Below are positions 1 to 10,160 of a stretch of DNA of 64,000 nucleotides, piece by piece. Source of the DNA: Leptodactylus fallax. Taxonomy: Eukaryota; Chordata; Amphibia; Anura; Leptodactylidae. Position numbers and translations under genes: made by a program. How positions within the stretch are numbered: the stretch's first letter is position 1; each line of letters starts with the position of its first letter. The notes under the pieces are model-generated. The model was not told where the DNA came from and searched no databases. It saw nothing but the letters and a program-made list of their open reading frames with translations. The DNA is taken from contig CAMRHE010001093.1 in the NCBI GenBank assembly GCA_947044405.1, positions 102,501 through 166,500 on the forward strand, in the 5' to 3' direction.

Positions 1-1016
1 TATAAGTAAGCTTTCAGGAGTATTCGCTCCCTTCATCAGACATGGTGTGATACAAGAACTGAAAATTCACAGATTTTTATACACATGATCTTCAAAGGAT
101 TTTAGAGTCCTTAAAAAAACCAAAGCAAAATGCAATCTAAGTAGAGAAGTTATTTACAACAGGTCAAAAAAAACAATCTGGAAACTTGTGGGGGCGTGAC
201 GGAGGGATCAGTAATTCTCGCTGTTATCTGTTTGCTATCAGGAGGTGATTTGTGTCCCTCACAGGTCATACATAGTGTGACATAAAACTGGCAGGAATAT
301 TAAGTCCAAATACAAGTACAAAACAGGTGCAAGACCAGCAGGCACATCCACACCGCTGACAGTGTACGTGTCCCACAGTCACAGCAGGTGCACAGAATTA
401 GGGGGACATTCTCCTGCAGGTCTTCCAATGTGGTGTACCTCATAATGTGTGTGCAATGTCCCACCACAGGCCTCTATGTGGGGGAAACAGGGCAGAGACT
501 CAGTCAGCGCATGAACTCACACAGATCCAACATTAATAACAGCAGAACCGATCTCCCAGTGGCCGCACATTTCTCCGGAGAAGACCACTCTATTGAAGAT
601 TTGTGGGTTGTGGTTTTAATGGGACAGTTTAAGATGCAGGAGGTGAGGAAACAATGGGAGTACAAGTTTATGCAAAAATTTCAAACTCTGCAATTTGGAC
701 TTAATATTCCTGCCAGTTTCATGTCACACTATGTATGAGCTGTGAGGGACACAAATCACCTCCTGATAGCAAACAGATAACAGCGAGAATTACTGATCCC
801 TCCGTCACGCCCCACAAGTTTCCAGATTGTTTTTTGACCGGTTGTAAATAACTTCTCTACTTAGATCGCATTTTGTTTTGGGTTTTTTTAAGGACTCTAA
901 AATCCTTTGAAGATCATGTGTATAGGGTATAAATAATCTGTGAATTTTCAGTTCTTGTATTACACCATGTCTGATGAAGAAAGCTAGTCTTCTGAAAGCT
1001 TACTATCAAATATACT
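1..1016 (+). mobile_element. Penelope-like retroelement fragment with inverted ends
   Basis: Positions 1-318 are the inverted complement of about 698-1016, so the fragment is a foldback with ~310-bp arms around a ~380-bp centre. The centre encodes a GIY-YIG endonuclease segment, which in animals is a hallmark of Penelope-like elements. Inverted, partly duplicated ends are known for this group. The right arm carries the end of the coding frame plus a 3' tail (about 950-1050) that recurs at 50674-50850. The reverse transcriptase part is absent, so this is a truncated, dead copy. The left arm may begin before the window. Confidence 0.8.
388..738 (+). pseudogene. GIY-YIG endonuclease domain of a Penelope-like element (fragment)
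   Basis: The frame runs about 116 codons to a stop at 738. It contains VVYLIMC, then YVGETGQRLSQRMNSHR, then a PVAAHF segment: the order of the GIY-YIG nuclease fold at the C terminus of Penelope-like polyproteins, which nicks target DNA for insertion. The frame opens with GTG rather than ATG, and the region just upstream looks frame-shifted, so this is the tail of a longer polyprotein and not a free gene. Its last codons lie in the inverted-repeat arm. It is probably not expressed. The domain call is secure; the exact element family is not. Confidence 0.8.
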
Positions 1017-1468
1017 CAGTTAGCCTCTAAAAGGTATCGCCTGATTTCTTCACTCTTCCTTGACTGAGATACGTCAGCGCATGCGTAGTGGTTGAAGGAA
1101 GCCGGGACATAATACACTCAGCTTCACTGATCAGCTTAAAGGGGTTGTCCAGGAACTAGACAAACTCCAGAGGGGCTGAGGCAGGTATAACATAAAAAAG
1201 CATATTAATCTGTTCCCGGCGCTCCGGTGTCCGCCACCACAGCCCACTCGGTAGCACCGTGACTCCCCACCCCCACCCCAAGAAGCGCTGTGCCAATCTG
1301 CAGGCTCAGCAGTGACTGGACAGGGACCAGGGACATATGTGAGTGACATCAACAGTCCCTCTCCAGCAACCGCCTCAATAGTCACGTAGGGTGCAGGGTT
1401 TCTGGGGACCAAGGTATGACACGATATCTGGTCAGGGATTTACCTTGATGGAACAGTTCAATAGACAG
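1017..1468. other. Non-coding flank with a MITE-like TTAA start
   Basis: TTAA at 1136-1139 is followed by aggggttgtccagg, the same end as the complete TTAA-flanked MITE at 59576-59944. No matching right end is seen before the gypsy insertion at 1469. No exon-like signal peptide is visible, so exon 1 of the downstream Ly6-type gene is not here. Confidence 0.4.
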
Positions 1469-2474
1469 TGTAGCCCTATTTGGGGGGGGGGTATGAGTAT
1501 TATCCCTCCCGCAACAGACTCTGGCGCTGACCTGTGTGTATAATGGGACCTGAAGCCTTCGCTGAAGGGAAGAGTGGGAACATATATGAAATATATCAGT
1601 GCCTCCACCCAGGATAGAGCCTCTGTATTACAGGGAGGATCTCTTCCTGGGACTTACCCATGAAGTACAGTTAGTAGCCTTAACAAGGATCACTGTACTA
1701 ATCTCACAGTCTGAAGAATACATACAGATACCACATAAGGTTATAACAGTAGCTTTATAAGAATCAACAGGGTAATAATACATACATACAATATACTCAG
1801 AACACAGCAGTACTACAACAACCAGCAAGTCCTCAACCGTCTTAGCTTATATACCCGGGTATATATATAGATATATAGCAAGAGTCCAGTGCACAATACC
1901 TCCAGGCAACAGAAGAGATGCAGGGGCCCCTGTGGATGACTGTGGATCCTCGGATTCTTCCAGGAGATGACAGACAGCCGATCAGGAGATGATGATGATG
2001 GTGAGATTCTTCACAGGCAGCAAACAGGGCGACGGTGACGGCAGTAGATGCAGGCCTGACTACCCTAACACTGAGTCCTTAACCTGCCAGCTAAACTACT
2101 AGTGCCACCGGGCCTCTAACTAGCTAGTTGGCCTTCGGAAGCCTAACCTATCACTGCCCTGAACTGTATATATATATGGATCCCTAACTACGGTTACTAG
2201 CTAGGTCCTGTGAGTATATAGGGGGTAACACATACCTAACTATATACTGTGAAGTAAAGAGGAACAAGTGGCTCTTAGACTCCCCCAGACACAACATGTC
2301 TGTCTCAGCAGCTCTGCTCACATCTCTCCCCCCAGCAGCTCTGCCTCACATGTGTCTGACTCACTGTATTTACAAAACAAAACTTGCACTAAATGCCTGG
2401 GGTCTCTGAAGCCAAACTGCAGGGGCAAAGAAGCCAGATACATTATATACTAGTAGAAATGGCAGTTCCCTACA
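1469..2474 (-). repeat. 3' LTR of the gypsy element
   Basis: 1006 bp, matching 8433-9438 nearly base for base. It begins TGTAGCCCTA with a G run and ends TTCCCTACA. It is the 3' LTR because coding runs on the minus strand. Confidence 0.93.
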
Positions 2475-2487
2475 CTCTCCCTCTGGT
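2475..2487 (-). promoter_or_regulatory. Polypurine tract of the gypsy element
   Basis: Read on the minus strand this is ACCAGAGGGAGAG, directly abutting the 3' LTR. This is the expected site and composition for the plus-strand DNA primer. Confidence 0.7.
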
Positions 2488-2593
2488 GAAATCTTTACGT
2501 CACGTCAAAGACATACAAAGTCATAGTATACAGTCAACATTACCAATGACAATATCAATATGGTTGCTTTTGCATTTACAGAGTCACAACAGG

Positions 2594-3456
2594 TTAATAG
2601 GTATACATGCCAGCAGGAGCGAAAATTGGTAACATATTGACCAAACTGGACACTGCACCCACCCAAGCATGGTATAAATGAGGCTGAGTAGTAAATCTGG
2701 GGTCCCCCAAACTATCATATGTCAGCATAGGTGGAGGGTGTCTAATTCTCTCTCCTCTCCGTACCTCTCTCTGAGGTAAACTAGCATGTCCAGGCCCTAA
2801 ACTAGGGTTGTCTGCCATGGGAGGGGATGGTGCTGGTGGCGTAGGAGAGCTAGATCCCTGCTCATCTGTAGACACAGATCTAGGTACGAATTCTGGAGTT
2901 TGAGGGTTCATAGGTCTCCCTGAAGGAGAAGATACTGGTGATCTAGGAACTTCAGGAGCCACAGTCCAATCACTCTCAGGAGTTTCAGGAAGGTCAGGTG
3001 GAATATCGGCTAAGGACTGTGGAGAATCGCAGGCCGAGCCATCATTGGAGATATCCATACCATCAATCTGAGGTACAGGCAACAAATGATTTCTATGCCA
3101 AGTCCTGATCCTCCCGTCCCGTCCTTTTATCTTGTAGACTGGTATTCCAGGCAACCGATCTACCACTGTAAAGAGTTCACTCCGCCATCGATCAGCCAGC
3201 TTATGTTTTGCAGATGCTCCCAAATTCCGTAGCAGAACATGGTCCCCAGGGTTCAATTCTCGGTATCTTACTCGAAGATCAAATCTCCTTTTATTTCCTT
3301 CATTCACTTTGGCCGCATTTTCCTCAGCCAGCTGATAAGCACTCTTAAGCGTTTCTTTCAAACGTGCCACGTATCGGTAATGATCTCGATGACTGATACC
3401 ATCGGTAGAGACTCCCAACAAGATGTCAATAGGTAGCCTAGGCTCTCTTCTTCTCT
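2594..3456 (-). pseudogene. Gypsy pol C-terminal part (end of integrase plus proline/serine-rich tail)
   Basis: This minus-strand frame continues pol beyond the LINE insertion. From about 3456 down to 3090 it reads as the integrase C-terminal region (EPRLPIDILLGV, then RYRELNPGDHVLLRN, then HRNHLLPV), followed by ~150 residues rich in P, S and T with no recognised domain, ending at 2594. The extra N-terminal residues of the longer open frame (3457-3679) are antisense LINE sequence, not pol. The break with the main frame at ~4027 is caused only by the LINE insertion. Confidence 0.8.
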
Positions 3457-4026
3457 CACTTCTTAGAACTTTCTTCAACTCGGTAGTGGCATCAGCCATC
3501 TTCTTTGGAGTGGCCTGCTGGGGGAGCAGTATATCAACCAGGGACAGAAATAAACTTGACAAGCTGATTAGAAGGGCCAGCTCTGTCCTGGGGAGCCCAC
3601 TGGACCCAGTGCAGGTGGTGGGTGACAGAAGGATACTGTCCGTGGTGAGCTCCATGCAGAAGAAGAAGTCCCATCCCATGCATGAGACTGTGATCGCGCT
3701 GAGCAGTACTGTCAGTGACCGACTGCTCCACCCTAGGTGTGAGAAGGAGCGCTATCGGAAGTCTTTCCTCCCCACCGCGGTTAGGCTGTACAACCAACAC
3801 CGACCTAAGCGGAGATCATTACACACAGAGAACTGAAAATATCTCTCTGCCTGTTAAATCCCCCCCCCCCCCCTGCTACGCCCTATCTGTCTGTCTGCTA
3901 TCAATGTAATGCCTCTCACCTTGGAATATTCCTGTACATGTTGTATTTGTATTTGTATCTGCTTATCTTTGCTGCTGTAACACACTGAATTTCCCCATTG
4001 TGGGACTATTAAAGGACTATTATTCC
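3457..4026 (+). mobile_element. 5'-truncated CR1/L2-like LINE inserted in gypsy pol
   Basis: About 570 bp on the plus strand, with gypsy coding sequence on both sides. The same sequence appears inverted at 50925-51500. An open frame to 3836 encodes the extreme C terminus of a LINE polyprotein (LLRTFFNSVVASAIFFGV, then LLHPRCEKERYRKSFLPTA, then VRLYNQH). After the stop come a C run, a 3' UTR and an ATT-type tail at ~4015-4026. Severe 5' truncation is usual for LINEs. The nested order shows it is younger than the gypsy element. Confidence 0.85.
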
Positions 4027-7000
4027 AAACATCAGAAAGTATGGTGAATATCCGGTGCTCTCGTGCCTTGTACTATTATAGGCATGCACCATAGCCTCCA
4101 CTTTTCGACTCCAGGATCGCTTATCCTCAATTCGTAAGGTACCAAGCATATCAAGTAAAGTCCTGTTAAATCTTTCAGGAAGGGCATCTCCCTCTGGATG
4201 GTAAGGCGTCGTCCGACTTTTGCGGATGTTCAACAACTGAAGTAACTCTTTGATCAGGTTACTCTCAAAATCCCGGCCTTGATCAGAATGCAACCGGTGT
4301 GGTAAGCCATAATGGATAAAATACTTTTCCCAAAGCACTCTTGCAACAGTGACTGCTTTTTGATCCTTAGTCGGAAAGGCTTGAGCATATCGTGTGAAGT
4401 GATCAGTCACCACCAATACATTTCCAAATCCTCTGGAGTCGTTGTCAATACAAAGGAAGTCTATGCAGACAAGATCCATGGGGCCCGAACTCTTCAAGTG
4501 TCCCATGAAGGCCGCTCGAACCGGGACAGTCTTCCTCTGCAAACATCTGCGACAGCACCTACACAGACGAGTCACGGTATCTCTCATTTTGGGCCAGTAG
4601 AATCGGTCTTGTATTAGGCCATAAGTCTTCTCAGGTCCCAAATGACCATGATAATCATGCAGACTTCGGAAAATCATCTTCTGAAAGCAGCTTGGAATAA
4701 CTAGTTGGCGCCTTCCAGGGTGATCATGATACAGCACCACACGATAAAGTAGGCCATTGTCTATTTCAAACTTCTCCCAATCTCGTAGAAGTTGACTGCA
4801 TTCAGAGGGTAGGGATGTCTTTAACATTTCTCTGTCTTGAGAACTCACTGCTTGATAAAGAGGTCCAATTAAAGGATCAGTCTTTTGACTCCAGATCATT
4901 CGCTTTGAAGATATAGAACAACTCTCAAAGGATCCTAAAGCGGCAGGGTAGGCAAACATGTCTGGTACAGCTTCGGGACCTCCCCCAATAGAGTCAATAA
5001 GCCGAGTTTCAGAAAAGGCTACTCGGTCTTCAACTACAGCAGCCATGGCACACAAAGCTCCTACTCCAGGACTTGGCACTTCTTCCCATTCATCCACTAC
5101 TTCCGGACTAGGTAATCCAGGCCGTCTTGATAGAGCATCTGCCCCAATGTTCTTAGGCCCCGATTTATACTTGAGTGTGAATTGGTAGTTGGATAAAGCT
5201 GCCAACCAGCGATGTCCTGTAGCATCGAGCTTAGCGGTTGACAAAACATATGTCAGTGGATTGTTGTCTGTTCTTACTTCAAACGTGGCTCCGTATAAAT
5301 AGTCATGTAATTTATCAACAATGGCCCACTTGAGCGCCAAAAACTCCAATTTATGTACTGGATAATTTTTCTCGCTGGGAGAAAGACTTCGACTTATGAA
5401 AGCTATGGGCCGTAACCCGGCCGGGTATTCTTGGTGCAGCACGCCACCTAATCCTTCAAAGCTGGCATCTACATGTAGCACATATGGCTTCTGTGCATCA
5501 GCATAAGCCAGAACGGGAGCTTCTGTCAATTTCTTCTTCAACAACTTAAATGCTTCTTCACAATCCGCAGTCCACCTATCGCCAAAAAGGCTTTTGGAAG
5601 ACCCTTTCTTCTTTCCCGGATCTCCTGCATCACTCTTCAACAGGTCGAGGAGGGCTCGAGCAATTTTTGAATATCCTTCCACAAATCGTCGATAGAATCC
5701 ACAAAACCCCAAGAAAGATTGCAACTCCGTAATATTTTGCGGTCGGGGCCAATTCACCACAGCTTCAATCTTACCAGGATCGGTAGCAACTCCTTCAGCA
5801 GAAACAATATGACCTACATAAGTGACCGAAGATCTACAAAATTTGCATTTGTCAGCCGACAACTTCAGCCCCTCTTCTTTTAAGCGATGGAGTACTCTCA
5901 TGAGTCGTTCTTCATGTTCTTCCAGCGTCTTTCCAAACACAATAATGTCATCAAGATATACAAGGCATTCCCGGGGCACTAAATCACCTAACACTCTTTC
6001 CATCAACCTTTGGAACGTTGCTGGCGCACCTTTTGTACCTTGCGGCATACGAGTGAACTGAAAGAAACCCAAGGGGCATATGAAGGCTGTCTTTTCCTGA
6101 TCCTCAGGTGCCATTGGGACTTGATAGTATCCCGATCTTAGGTCCAGCACTGTGAACCAACAGTTTCCATTCAGAGCTTCCAGAGCTTCTTCAATTCTCG
6201 GCAGTGTATACTGATCAGTTAAGGTTCTCCGGTTCAGAGTTCTGTAATCCACACATAGGCGAATTGCTCCAGATTTTTTTCTTACCACCACAATAGGTGA
6301 GGCATAGGGGCTCTTACTGTCCACAATGATCCCCTGACCTTTCATTTGCTGTAGAGTCTGTCTTAACTCATCAACATCCTTTGGAGCAACTCTCCGTGGT
6401 CGCTCCCGGAAGGGAGTAGAATCGGTCAATCGGAAAGTGTGTTGAGCACTTTTAGCACAACCTACATCCATATCATCCATGGAGAACACTTCCGATAATT
6501 CAGACAACTTCTGTGTCAGTCGCTGATTCCAGGCCTCTGGTAAATGTGGATCACTCAAGTCAAGATTGAGATTAGGGATTGCATCTCGGATTTGAATCCT
6601 GCACACTTCAGCGTATGGATTTACTCCAAGCACAGGGTAGCAGTGGGCCACATTCTGGTATGGTCCAATTACAATCGGATGCGGTGAACAGTTCCTCACT
6701 GTCACACAGGTAGATAACTCCACTTTATTTCTCCAGTCCTTTCTCTCTGGGATCACCATCCAGCCATTCTGGTTAATCATTTCTTCAGGGGTTTCCATAA
6801 GGACATAACTCCCCCCTTCAAGCAAATCGGGAGCAATGCTGGAGGCTACTCTCAGAACTCTCTCCCCGCCGGCAGGAACTTCCACGGTTCTCTCACCGAT
6901 ATGATATACCATTCCATGTCGATAGCCAGTAGACAGGGCATCACAGAGTTCTCTAAGATCAGAAGATATATTCACCGGCTGAGCTGCAGGGTTCCAATCT

Positions 7001-8388
7001 CTTCCAAGAAACTTCTGAAAAGCATAATGCACTGCGGGACAATTAGTGCCAAGTATCACAGGAGCTGCACAAGAATCCCCTGTATCAGGACAGACAAGAG
7101 CCGTAATCTTCATGGGAGCGACACTCTGATCTTCTAATTCAGGGACAGCTATAACTACTTGTAGGCTGCCATCTACAGGATATGATCCTGAATTAAGCCC
7201 CCACAATTTCATTTGTCCTGTAGACTGAAGAGGTATATCCTTCAGATACTTTTGGTAGAACGAGCGATAAATCAGGGTCACTTGAGATCCTGTATCAAAC
7301 AGGGCAGGAGCGGCATGACCATTGACAGTGACTTTGACAACGGACCTGGAGCCCGCGATAGCGCCTCTGGTATTTACTCGGCCCGCCATCCTTTGGTGTC
7401 TTTGATTCTGAATAGAGAAGACAGCACTGTGTCTCAATCCCTCACTGTCCTCCGTACACTGTCTGGCAGTATGGCCCGTCTGACCACATTTATAACAGGT
7501 TCTAGCATCCTTCCTCCATTGAGTGGCAGTGGGTGGAGTGGCGGACTGTCTAAGTTCTGACCGCTCCGCTGGTTTGTCCTTGTTTGAATTAGGAACAACA
7601 TCTTCTTTAGAGATGCTTTTCGCTTTCTTAGGGGTACTAAAACTAATGTCAGCTTCTTGTTTCTTCACTAACTTCATTAAGTCAGGAAATGGAAGGACTC
7701 TATCAGATAGTAAGACCTTGAGTACTTGAGCAAGAGGATGATGAGGTTGTAACCCTCTCACCAACTGACTGGTTCTCAGAGCGTCTACCTCTGAAGTAGA
7801 TATAGCTGCGTGGTACACCAGACGTGAAAGAAGTAGCTGTAAACGGTTAATAAAAGTAGAGACATTTTCCCCTTCTTTTTGACGAACCATTCGGTAATCA
7901 GCAACCATCTGGGCAAGGTCATAGTATGGCTCAAAGTGATCAGACAGTACTTGTATATAGTCCAATGCACTCACTCCTTCATGAGAGTCTCTGTACAAGC
8001 GGATCAATTCTGCAGCAGGAGACCGCAAACTTTCACTGATACGCTGCCGCTTGCCTTCTTCAGAGCAAGACCATTCCTTCAGGCATTGGAGAGTATGTTC
8101 TTTCCATATCTCAAAGTTTTCCTCCCCTTGTGGTACTGGGACATTACCAGAGAATACTTTTAGTTTCTTGTAGTGAGTGGCCTGCAGGCCCTGAGCTAAC
8201 ATTTCAGTCAGCCTGGCTAAAGTGCTAATAGCACTGTCACTAGAGGAACTGCTAGCGACGGCCATACTGGGGGGGTAACTGGCTGAGCGGGGTTCTTCCT
8301 TTACCTGAACCAGGGGAGGAACAGGCGGTCGGTAATCCCATGTAGTAGCTAGTGGGAGGTTCCCCTCTGAGCTATATCGCTTCTCCAT
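4009..8388 (-). pseudogene. Gypsy gag-pol polyprotein, interrupted by a LINE
   Basis: One uninterrupted minus-strand frame of ~1460 codons. ATG at 8388 is the best start; the same frame opens upstream with a GTG at 8406, close to the primer site. In order: Gag-like region (to ~residue 300), CCHC zinc knuckle CYKCGQTGHTARQC (~303-317), aspartic protease with FDTGS (~365), reverse transcriptase with YLDD (~814), RNase H (~970-1090), integrase HHCC finger (~1250) and catalytic core (~1310-1430) with D, D and E visible. The last five residues come from the inserted LINE. Gag and pol share one frame. Apart from the LINE break no stop or frameshift is visible, consistent with a recent insertion. 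It is inactive as it stands. Confidence 0.92.
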
Positions 8389-8410
8389 ATCAATGACTAT
8401 TCCCACTTCT

Positions 8411-8430
8411 AAATCTCAGCAGTGCCTCCA
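8411..8430 (-). promoter_or_regulatory. Primer binding site of the gypsy element (tRNA-Thr-like)
   Basis: On the minus strand, two bases inside the 5' LTR, the sequence reads TGGAGGCACTGCTGAGATTT. From memory it pairs with the 3' end of a vertebrate tRNA-Thr with about two mismatches. Identity of the tRNA was not checked by search. Confidence 0.65.
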
Positions 8431-8432
8431 AA

Positions 8433-9438
8433 TGTAGCCCTATTTGGGGGGGGGGTATGAGTATTATCCCTCCCGCAACAGACTCTGGCGCTGACCTGTG
8501 TGTATAATGGGACCTGAAGCCTTCGCTGAAGGGAAGAGTGGGAACATATATGAAATATATCAGTGCCTCCACCCAGGATAGAGCCTCTGTATTACAGGGA
8601 GGATCTCTTCCTGGGACTTACCCATTAAGTACAGTTAGTAGCCTTAACAAGGATCACTGTACTAATCTCACAGTCTGAAGAATACATACAGATACCACAT
8701 AAGGTTATAACAGTAGCTTTATAAGTATCAACAGGGTAATAATACATACATAAAATATACTCAGAACACAGCAATACTACAACAACCAGCAAGTCCTCAA
8801 CCGTCTTAGGTTATATACCCGGGTATATATATAGATATATAGCAAGAGTCCAGTGCACAATACCTCCAGGCAACAGAAGAGATGCAGGGGCCCCTGTGGA
8901 TGACTGTGGATCCTCGGATTCTTCCAGGAGATGACAGACAGCCGATCAGGAGATGATGATGATGGTGAGATTCTTCACAGGCAGCAAACAGGGCGACGGT
9001 GACGGCAGTAGATGCAGGCCTGACTACCCTAACACTGAGTCCTTAACCTGCCAGCTAAACTACTAGTGCCACCGGGCCTCTAACTAGCTAGTTGGCCTTC
9101 GGAAGCCTAACCTATCACTGCCCTGAACTATATATATATATGGATCCCTAACTACAGTTACTAGCTAGGTCCTGTGAGTATATAGGGGGTAACACATACC
9201 TAAGTATATACTGTGAAGTAAAGAGGAACAAGTGGCTCTTAGTCTCCCCCAGACATAACATGTCTGGCTCAGCAGCTCTGCTCACATCTCTCCCCCCAGC
9301 AGCTCTGCCTCACATGTGTCTGACTCACTGTATTTACAAAACAAAACTTGCACTGAATGCCTGGGGTCTCTGAAGCCAAACTGCAGGGGCAAAGAAGCCA
9401 GATACATTATATACTAGTAGAAATGGCAGTTCCCTACA
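8433..9438 (-). repeat. 5' LTR of the gypsy element
   Basis: 1006 bp, same length and ends as 1469-2474. It holds the presumed promoter and polyadenylation region. ACAG follows at 9439-9442 as target duplication. Confidence 0.93.
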
Positions 9439-9556
9439 ACAGTATCACACATCACAGGATTAGATACAGAAGCTTAGTAGATGGTATCACATATGATATG
9501 ATTAGATACAGCGCTCAGCAGACAGTATCACACATGATAGGATTAGATACATGACT
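9439..9556. repeat. 41-bp intron-1 repeat (about 3 units)
   Basis: Degenerate units built around agtatcacacatgatagga and ttagatacat. The same unit forms the longer array in intron 1 of the second Ly6-type gene (49660-49745 and 53936-54340). Position just upstream of exon 2 is the same in both genes. Confidence 0.8.
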
Positions 9557-9591
9557 GTGTGTAATCTATAACCTCTCCTCTTTTCCCGCAG

Positions 9592-10128
9592 CTTACTCTC
9601 TGCAGTGTTACACCTGTACATCAGCGTCTACCAACTCCGCCTGCCTGACACAGACAACCTGTAGTAGCGGCCAAACGTATTGTCAGACGTTGGTGGGAAC
9701 AGTCAGTGAGTACATCATTATAGTTTTATTATCTCGGGCCCCCGAAGTCTCCATCATTCAGGTATAGCCGGGCACCTGACTACAGTATATATTATCATAT
9801 TATGCTGCCCTGGTGATGACTGACAGGTTGTCACAGCCCCACCCTTTTTGGTAACATCACTGAATAGTCACATGGCTGGGGTCGATCAGTTTATTACATT
9901 GTAATTTTCTTTCGTGTAGGTGGGGTCTCAGGTTCTGCCATCATTAAGAGTTGTCAAACGTCCTGCGCAGACGGCAGCGTCTCCCAGTCTGGAGTCACTG
10001 CCACCTCCTTCTGCTGTACCACCGATCTGTGTAACTACAATGGTGGCGCCAGCATCAAGTCCAGCTATGCCGCCATCCTCCTGGCACTGGGATCCGTCCT
10101 GATGATCCTGAAGAGCTCAGTCCTGTAA
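9592..10128 (+). CDS. Ly6/uPAR (three-finger) GPI-anchored protein, exons 2-3 (partial gene)
   Basis: Exon 2 is 9592-9705, with acceptor cccgcag and donor gtgagt. Exon 3 is 9920-10128, with acceptor gtgtag and stop TAA. Both introns are phase 1, as in the second gene. The mature part starts with LQCYTC and ends with CCTTDLCN; ten cysteines in LU-domain spacing are visible, enough for the five disulphides of a classical three-finger fold. The tail from GGASIKSS to the end is a small-residue site plus a hydrophobic stretch, i.e. a GPI-anchor signal, so the protein should sit on the outer cell surface. Exon 1 (signal peptide) is not found in 1-9591; it lies off the window or is lost. A gypsy element occupies intron 1. 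Ligand and gene name cannot be told. Confidence 0.85.
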
Positions 10129-10154
10129 CCTCAGACATGAGGACAGAATATAGA

Positions 10155-10160
10155 AATAAA
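10155..10160 (+). terminator. Polyadenylation signal of the first Ly6-type gene
   Basis: AATAAA, 27 bases after the stop codon, inside a 3' UTR nearly identical to that of the second gene (58786-58791). Confidence 0.8.

Larger units (their letters stand above)
1469..9438 (-). mobile_element. Ty3/gypsy LTR retrotransposon with nested LINE
   Basis: This is a full-length element of 7970 bp on the minus strand. Two direct LTRs of 1006 bp each start TGTAG and end CTACA, and the element is flanked by the 4-bp target duplication ACAG (1465-1468 and 9439-9442). It has a primer binding site next to the 5' LTR, a purine tract next to the 3' LTR, and a gag-pol frame with zinc knuckle, protease, RT, RNase H and integrase in gypsy order. 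A LINE inserted later at 3457-4026 splits the integrase region. The LTRs differ at about a dozen sites by eye, so the insertion is young. It sits in intron 1 of the first Ly6-type gene. No envelope frame is seen. Confidence 0.93.

Noticed and set aside
1131..1468. Exon 1 of the first Ly6-type gene
   Set aside because: No ATG followed by a hydrophobic signal and a GT donor like that at 49566-49618 was found.
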